Assembly (NCBI GenBank): GCA_002785165.1
Contig: PFMI01000003.1
Span: 3,189-12,085, forward strand
From: a bacterium (Candidatus Gribaldobacteria) CG_4_10_14_0_8_um_filter_33_9
GTDB lineage: Bacteria > Patescibacteriota > Minisyncoccia > Minisyncoccales > CG1-02-41-26
Reading direction: 5' to 3'
DNA length: 8,897 bases
Shown here: one piece after another, positions 5,614 to 8,897 of the stretch
How the letters are laid out: each line of letters starts with the position of its first letter
Position numbering within the stretch: the first letter of the stretch is position 1
Position numbers and translations under genes: made by a program
Notes under the pieces: generated by a model
What the model saw: the letters and a program-made list of their open reading frames with translations, nothing else
The model's database searches: none
What the model was told of the DNA's origin: nothing

Positions 5614-5937
5614 ATGACATTAAAATTAAAGTGGAAAATAATTATTCCTGTTATCGCGATCTTCGCGCTTGTCGCAGGATACTTGCAGATTAAAAAGCAA
5701 ACGCCAAATAATCTTCAAGAACAACAAGAGGAGCAAGAACAAAATGCGCCGGCAACCGAAACAATAGCGTCGCCCGTTGCAACCGGCAATATTGACGACA
5801 CAATAGACGCGCTTTTGCAAGATTCCTCCAATGAAGCGCTGATGTCTCAAGATGAAAGCAGCGACATTGATCTTATTAATGCTGACAGTCAAGCGATTAG
5901 TGATTTTGGTCAATCTTACAATGAAAATGAATTTTAA
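5614..5937 (+). CDS. Small membrane-anchored exported protein of unknown function
   Basis: The 107-residue protein starts MTLKLKWKIIIPVIAIFALV: a short basic tail and one hydrophobic segment (about 8-24), an uncleaved signal anchor or signal peptide. A Gln/Glu-rich spacer (33-44), an Ala/Thr/Pro patch and a strongly acidic domain follow (TGNIDDTIDALLQDSSNEAL, then DSQAISDFGQSYNENEF). Composition points to an extracytoplasmic location. I do not recognise a named family, though acidic small proteins ending in this way seem familiar from CPR genomes (impression only). Its last 17 bases overlap the next gene, so the two are likely translated together and may act as a pair. Confidence 0.7.
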   Translation: MTLKLKWKIIIPVIAIFALVAGYLQIKKQTPNNLQEQQEEQEQNAPATETIASPVATGNIDDTIDALLQDSSNEALMSQDESSDIDLINADSQAISDFGQSYNENEF

Positions 5938-6715
5938 AAAAATTGGCTTAACAGCGTTTAACACATTAATAATGGCGGGCTTGGTTGCTCCGATTTTCAT
6001 TTTTGCCCAAACCCAAATAAAAGATATACCAATCCGCAATCAAATTCAAAAAGGATTCTGCGCTCGGTTTTCAGAACTATCATTAAAGGTTGACCAGCGA
6101 ATCGCTGACCGTGTCGCGAAATTAGAAACGAAAAAAAATGAACGAATGAATAATCTTGAAAATCGTCGAGATAAACGCGATAACAGAAGAATTGAAAATC
6201 GCAATAAATGGAACGCTAATCGTCAAGAACAATACGCGAGATTAGAAGCAAGGGCAATAACTGATGCTCAAAAACAAGCTGTGGCGGCATTTAAATTAAC
6301 AACAGACAATGCAATCACCGCTCGCCAGACCGCGGTTAACGCGGCAATCACGGTTTTTCGTCAAGCTGTAGACAACGCTATTTCTAATCGAAAATCCGCG
6401 GTTGGAACAGCGATTAATACTTTTAAAAGTTCTGAAACTTCAGCAGCCGAAAAAGTAAAAACAGCTTGCGCAACCGAAGGAGTTGATCAAAAAGCAGTTC
6501 GCGAAACATTCCAGCAAGAAATGAAAGCAACTCGCGATAAATTCCAAAACGATAGACAAGCGATTGAGAAATTAAACATATCAACGTTTCAAGAAAGCAA
6601 AAAAGCGGCAATAGATAAAGCGATACAAGATTTTAAAACAACGATGGAAAAAGCCCGCGCCGATTTCAAGGCCGCGTTTAAAGCGCCTGTTGCCACAACA
6701 ACTCCGACAGAATAA
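5921..6715 (+). CDS. Exported Ala-rich coiled-coil protein with internal repeats
   Basis: I chose ATG 5921 (264 residues; ATG 5927 is possible) because it gives MKMNFKKIGLTAFNTLIMAG followed by a hydrophobic core and an IFA-Q cleavage site near residue 29, a good signal peptide; the longer open frame upstream is inside the previous gene. The mature protein is almost wholly helical and charged: an RxDxR-rich stretch (about 65-110), then two near-repeats of 22-23 residues beginning DNAITARQTAV and DNAISNRKSAV, then more helix and a Thr/Pro tail. Only two cysteines exist (47 and 183), flanking the repeat zone, which might form a disulfide. It overlaps the preceding gene by 17 bases and ends 18 bases before a strong terminator. 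No enzyme motif is seen; a surface or periplasmic structural role is possible. Confidence 0.78.
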   Translation: MKMNFKKIGLTAFNTLIMAGLVAPIFIFAQTQIKDIPIRNQIQKGFCARFSELSLKVDQRIADRVAKLETKKNERMNNLENRRDKRDNRRIENRNKWNANRQEQYARLEARAITDAQKQAVAAFKLTTDNAITARQTAVNAAITVFRQAVDNAISNRKSAVGTAINTFKSSETSAAEKVKTACATEGVDQKAVRETFQQEMKATRDKFQNDRQAIEKLNISTFQESKKAAIDKAIQDFKTTMEKARADFKAAFKAPVATTTPTE

Positions 6716-6733
6716 TTAGATATTGTCTATCGC

Positions 6734-6761
6734 AAAAAATCCAGCCGAAGCTGGATTTTTT
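6734..6761 (+). terminator. Strong rho-independent terminator, 12-bp stem
   Basis: AAAAAATCCAGC (6734-6745) and GCTGGATTTTTT (6750-6761) pair perfectly around a CGAA tetraloop. The T-run ends the exported-protein unit; the A-run makes it potentially active in both directions. Confidence 0.92.
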
Positions 6762-6774
6762 GAATTTATTTTGT

Positions 6775-6780
6775 TATAGT
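6775..6780 (+). promoter_or_regulatory. -10 box TATAGT of the LOG-like gene, leaderless start
   Basis: TATAGT (5 of 6) ends six bases before ATG 6787, so a normal start site would fall on the ATG. The -35 position (about 6752-6757, TGGATT) lies in the terminator hairpin and is poor. No SD exists. It follows immediately after a terminator, so a promoter is needed here. Confidence 0.45.
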
Positions 6781-6786
6781 AAAAAT

Positions 6787-7353
6787 ATGAAAAACGATTC
6801 AAAATTTACAATTTGCGTTTCAGGGGCAGCTGAAATTTCTTGTTGTTGTCCTAAAATACAGGAATTATCGCAAGAAATTGGCAGAGAAATTGCTCGACAG
6901 GGTTGTGTTTTAATCACGGGAGCCACTACTGGCGTGCCTTATTTTGCGGTCCAAGGATTTAAGGAAATTGGCGGATTAAGTGTTGGTTTTTCTCCGGCCA
7001 AGTCCAGAAAAGAGCATATAAAAACTTATCGTTTGCCTTTCGAGCATTTTGATTTAATTGTTTATACTGGTTTTGATTATGTGGGTCGCAATTTAATATT
7101 AACCAAAGCCGCGGATGGAGTAATTATTATTTGCGGCAGAACAGGCACTTTGAATGAATTCACTATTGCTTTTGAGACAAAAACGCCGATTGGAGTTTTG
7201 CAAGGAACAGGCGGAACAGCTGATTTTATAGATGATATTTTAAAAAAAGGGCATCGGCCGTTAACCAGAATTATTTATAACAAAGAACCTAAAAAATTAG
7301 TTCAAGACTTGATTGCGGTTATCAAAAAACAAAGGAATAATGACACAAAATAA
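6787..7353 (+). CDS. LOG/SLOG-fold protein, TIGR00725-like
   Basis: The 188-residue protein begins MKNDSKFTICVSGAAEISCC; an upstream TTG in the same frame lies in the terminator and is rejected. It has a Rossmann-like SLOG layout: nucleotide-binding TGATTGVP (44-51; the GGxxGxP position) and CGRTGTLNEFTIAFE (116-130), corresponding to the PGGxGTxxE signature of LOG/lysine-decarboxylase-like proteins. Relatives include cytokinin-activating phosphoribohydrolases, but this branch (TIGR00725-like) has no firmly assigned reaction, and the first Gly-Gly of PGG is replaced by Cys-Gly-Arg, so LOG activity should not be assumed. Its 3' end overlaps the RNase H start by 14 bases, indicating cotranscription. 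Cytoplasmic. Confidence 0.8.
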   Translation: MKNDSKFTICVSGAAEISCCCPKIQELSQEIGREIARQGCVLITGATTGVPYFAVQGFKEIGGLSVGFSPAKSRKEHIKTYRLPFEHFDLIVYTGFDYVGRNLILTKAADGVIIICGRTGTLNEFTIAFETKTPIGVLQGTGGTADFIDDILKKGHRPLTRIIYNKEPKKLVQDLIAVIKKQRNNDTK

Positions 7354-7786
7354 ACTTGTAATTTATATAGATGGCGGGTCGCGGGGAAACCCCGGTCCGT
7401 CTGCTTTAGGGGTTTTATTTTTAGGAGAAAAAGGAGAATTTATAAAAGAATATTCTCTTTGTTTAGGCAAAAAAACCAATAATGAAGCGGAATATCTGTC
7501 CTTAATTTTTGCTTTAAAAAAAATCAAAGCTGTTTTTGGCAAAGAAAAAATACAAGAATTACCAATAGAAATAAAATCCGACTCCGAGCTTTTAATAAAG
7601 CAAATGAATGGGCAATATAAAATAAAAGAACCTTCTATTCAACAACTTTTTTTAGAGGCCTGGAATTTAAAAATCGATTTTAAAAATTTAAAATTTTATT
7701 TGATTCCCAGAGAGGAAAACAAAAGAGCTGATAAATTAGTCAATGAAGCGTTAAACACTGAAGCAAAAATTCAAAAACTTTTTTAA
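7340..7786 (+). CDS. rnhA: Ribonuclease HI family protein
   Basis: The 148-residue protein starts MTQNKLVIYIDGGSRGNPGP. The metal-binding acidic residues of RNase H are all present: Asp11 in YIDGGSRGNPGPSA, Glu51 in NNEAEY, Asp81 in KSDSELLI and Asp131 in ENKRADKLVNEAL. RNase HI cuts the RNA strand of RNA-DNA hybrids, removing R-loops and primers. The motif spellings fit the short RNase HI/Sulfolobus-type branch, without a visible basic protrusion or a hybrid-binding domain. The ATG overlaps the LOG-like gene by 14 bases and an AAAGGAA SD lies just upstream (7331-7337) with an unusually short 3-4-base spacing. No fusion or truncation is seen. Confidence 0.95.
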   Translation: MTQNKLVIYIDGGSRGNPGPSALGVLFLGEKGEFIKEYSLCLGKKTNNEAEYLSLIFALKKIKAVFGKEKIQELPIEIKSDSELLIKQMNGQYKIKEPSIQQLFLEAWNLKIDFKNLKFYLIPREENKRADKLVNEALNTEAKIQKLF

Positions 7787-7842
7787 TGGGTCGAGAGGGT
7801 TTTCCTCCAACAGGTCTTCCGTGAGGGCCAGCTCTCGACCCA
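7787..7842 (+). ncRNA. GC-rich stem-loop element, candidate structured RNA
   Basis: Starting directly after the RNase H stop codon, TGGGTCGAGAG (7787-7797) pairs perfectly with CTCTCGACCCA (7832-7842). The 34-base interior contains a second possible hairpin, GGTC...GGCC with a GTGA tetraloop option, and a GGTTTTCC stretch. It stands out against the AT-rich flanks. It is not a tRNA and lacks the SRP RNA signature. It might be a terminator (only a weak T-rich tail follows), a mobile repeat, or a cis-regulatory RNA for the acetyltransferase gene that starts 57 bases later. The stem is seen; the role is unknown. Confidence 0.5.
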
Positions 7843-7898
7843 ATTTCATTTTATATTGGAAAAAGATAAAGTCAAATAAAATTATTACTATAAACAAA

Positions 7899-8360
7899 AT
7901 GGCAAGTCCTTATTTTATTTTCTTCAGCGAGATGGACAAAAAAACATCATTATTTAAAAAATGTTTGAATACTCTGTCTTTAATTGACCCAAAAAATTGG
8001 CCAAAACAAAGGATTATTTATTTTTTAGATGTTTTGAATTATGATTATCTGGTTTATACTAATGGCAATGAACTTATCGGGGCTAGCGCTTTTAACCCAG
8101 ACAGACAAAAGAAAATAGTTAAATCATTTTTAATTTTTGTTTCTCCAAGATATAGGAAACAAGGAATTGCCAAAGCCATCTGGGTAAAACTTCTTCAATG
8201 GACTTTTGAAAATAAATTTAAAGGAGCTCAATTTGGTTTAGGGAATAATTCGGCTACTATGGCTGTTTTAAAAGCTATTAAAAGAGAAATAAAAAAATTC
8301 GGTTTAACATTTGCGGATATTTCCCCTGATACTGGCAAAATAATTTTTAGAGAAAAATAA
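7899..8360 (+). CDS. GNAT-family N-acetyltransferase
   Basis: With ATG 7899 the protein is 153 residues; a longer frame starting at GTG 7821 runs through the stem-loop and is rejected. ATG 7932 is a less likely alternative. The central part shows the GNAT fold order: beta strands in YLVYTNGNELIGASAF, then SFLIFVSPRYRKQGIAKAIW, containing the acetyl-CoA pyrophosphate loop RKQGIA (Q/RxxGxA/G) and helix alpha3, then GLGNNSATMAVLKAI, the motif-B region with a bound-CoA Asn. The substrate cannot be told; relatives acetylate small amines, peptide N-termini or antibiotics. No SD is seen; TATAAA at 7889-7894 could be a -10 box. An unknown small gene follows after 15 bases. Confidence 0.8.
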   Translation: MASPYFIFFSEMDKKTSLFKKCLNTLSLIDPKNWPKQRIIYFLDVLNYDYLVYTNGNELIGASAFNPDRQKKIVKSFLIFVSPRYRKQGIAKAIWVKLLQWTFENKFKGAQFGLGNNSATMAVLKAIKREIKKFGLTFADISPDTGKIIFREK

Positions 8361-8375
8361 TATTTTTTAATTTTT

Positions 8376-8687
8376 ATGAGATTTGAAATAAAAGACGAGT
8401 TTAAAGAAAATACTTATAATTTAATGAGAAGGGCGGGTTATGTTTGCTTGGCAGAAAATAGAGAAACAGGCGAGATAAATTATATTCGCTCTTTGGCGCC
8501 GAATGGTTATCCCAGATTTCATATTTATCTAAAAAAAGAAAATAAAACCTTGGTTTTTAATTTGCACCTTGACCAAAAAAGACCAATTTATAAAGGAACT
8601 CCCGCTCATTCTGCGGACTACGACGGGGAGGTTCTTGAAAAAGAAAAGCAAAGGATAAAACAATTTATTATGCGGGGCATAGTGTAA
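8376..8687 (+). CDS. Small protein of unknown function, stop codon inside tRNA-Pro
   Basis: The 103-residue protein starts MRFEIKDEFKENTYNLMRRA and is soluble, with alternating strand-like stretches (YPRFHIYLKKENKTLVFNLH), a basic/aromatic middle, HSADYDGEVLEKEKQRIK near the end, and no signal or membrane segment. I do not recognise the family. It starts 15 bases after the acetyltransferase stop and is probably cotranscribed. Its last five codons including TAA (8673-8687) form the acceptor strand and D-arm start of tRNA-Pro, so the tRNA may be processed from the same transcript, and the mRNA end would be destroyed by RNase P. Confidence 0.75.
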   Translation: MRFEIKDEFKENTYNLMRRAGYVCLAENRETGEINYIRSLAPNGYPRFHIYLKKENKTLVFNLHLDQKRPIYKGTPAHSADYDGEVLEKEKQRIKQFIMRGIV

Positions 8688-8748
8688 TTGGCAACATGCG
8701 CGCTTCGGGAGTGCGCGACTCTCGGTTCGAGCCCGAGTGCCCCGACCA
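8673..8748 (+). tRNA. tRNA-Pro (anticodon CGG), CCA encoded
   Basis: Acceptor CGGGGCA/TGCCCCG (7 pairs, with the C1-G72 pair typical of bacterial tRNA-Pro), D-stem GTGT/ACAT, anticodon stem CGCGC/GTGCG with loop TTCGGGA giving anticodon CGG, variable CGACT, T-stem CTCGG/CCGAG with loop TTCGAGC, discriminator A and encoded CCA (8746-8748). It reads CCG. It overlaps the end of the preceding gene by 15 bases. Confidence 0.95.
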
Positions 8749-8848
8749 ACTTAAACTTTTTTGAAAATTGAGGAGCATTTGATTGCTTGCAAAATCCATC
8801 AAGTTTCGTCTGGTCGCAATTGCTGAACGAAGCTCGAACCTTTTTTGC

Positions 8849-8882
8849 CTGCCCGCCAAAGTTTCAACGACGGCGGGGACAG
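8849..8882 (+). repeat. GC-rich hairpin in the terminal non-coding stretch
   Basis: CCCGCC (8852-8857) pairs with GGCGGG (8872-8877), extended by CTG/CAG across a GA bulge, with a 14-base loop. A TTTTTT run precedes it. It is GC-rich against AT-rich flanks and resembles intergenic repeat hairpins common in CPR genomes (impression, not checked). Nothing else is seen between tRNA-Pro and the window end. Confidence 0.45.
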
Positions 8883-8897
8883 CCAGAATTTTTGCGA

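Noticed and set aside
7821..7898. GTG-started N-terminal extension of the acetyltransferase
   Set aside because: It lies in the stem-loop, has no SD, and the encoded residues do not fit the GNAT start.
8668..8859. Minus-strand 63-codon frame
   Set aside because: It crosses tRNA-Pro in antisense, a common spurious call.

Overview
The window reads as a piece of a small, AT-rich bacterial genome, most likely a Patescibacteria/CPR-type organism. This is inference from compact A/T-biased genes, TAA stops on every intact plus-strand gene, few Shine-Dalgarno sites, and exported coiled-coil and small hypothetical proteins of the kind common in that group. All recognisable plus-strand genes read left to right.

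Layout. 1-300 holds a possible gene end, a promoter, an ORF that begins like a MetG-C/EMAPII-type tRNA-binding domain and breaks off after about 28 residues, and a short array of iterated ATGACATT boxes resembling an insertion-sequence end. tRNA-Gly(TCC) with its own promoter lies at 362-435. From about 500 to 1233 the minus strand carries the most notable object: a biosynthetic locus for phenylalanine. In transcription order it has a TTGACA/TATATT promoter, a 25-codon leader peptide with six consecutive Phe codons, a 2:3 antiterminator and 3:4 terminator pair, a short coupled minicistron with a strong SD, a prephenate dehydratase gene (pheA) wrecked by a large internal deletion, a frame change and a nonsense codon, and a rho-independent terminator. 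The pheA part is clearly richer in G+C (34 of 60 bases at 721-780) than the neighbours (21 of 60 at 4141-4200), suggesting acquisition from elsewhere.

From 1408 on: an ABC-F ATPase, lepA (EF4), an FtsQ/DivIB-like division protein, a promoter followed by two overlapping genes for a membrane-anchored small protein and an exported Ala-rich coiled-coil protein, a strong terminator, a LOG/TIGR00725-like protein overlapping an RNase HI, a GC-rich 11-bp-stem RNA-like element, a GNAT acetyltransferase, a small unknown protein whose stop codon lies inside tRNA-Pro(CGG), and a final hairpin-bearing non-coding stretch.

Working together: ABC-F, LepA and the tRNAs serve translation, FtsQ-like serves division, RNase HI serves nucleic acid maintenance. 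Several genes (lepA, the LOG-like gene, the Phe leader peptide, the truncated tRNA-binding ORF) have a -10 box ending 6-9 bases before the ATG and no SD, suggesting leaderless transcripts. The Phe attenuator is the best candidate for an undescribed system: it looks mechanistically intact while the enzyme gene it should control is dead.
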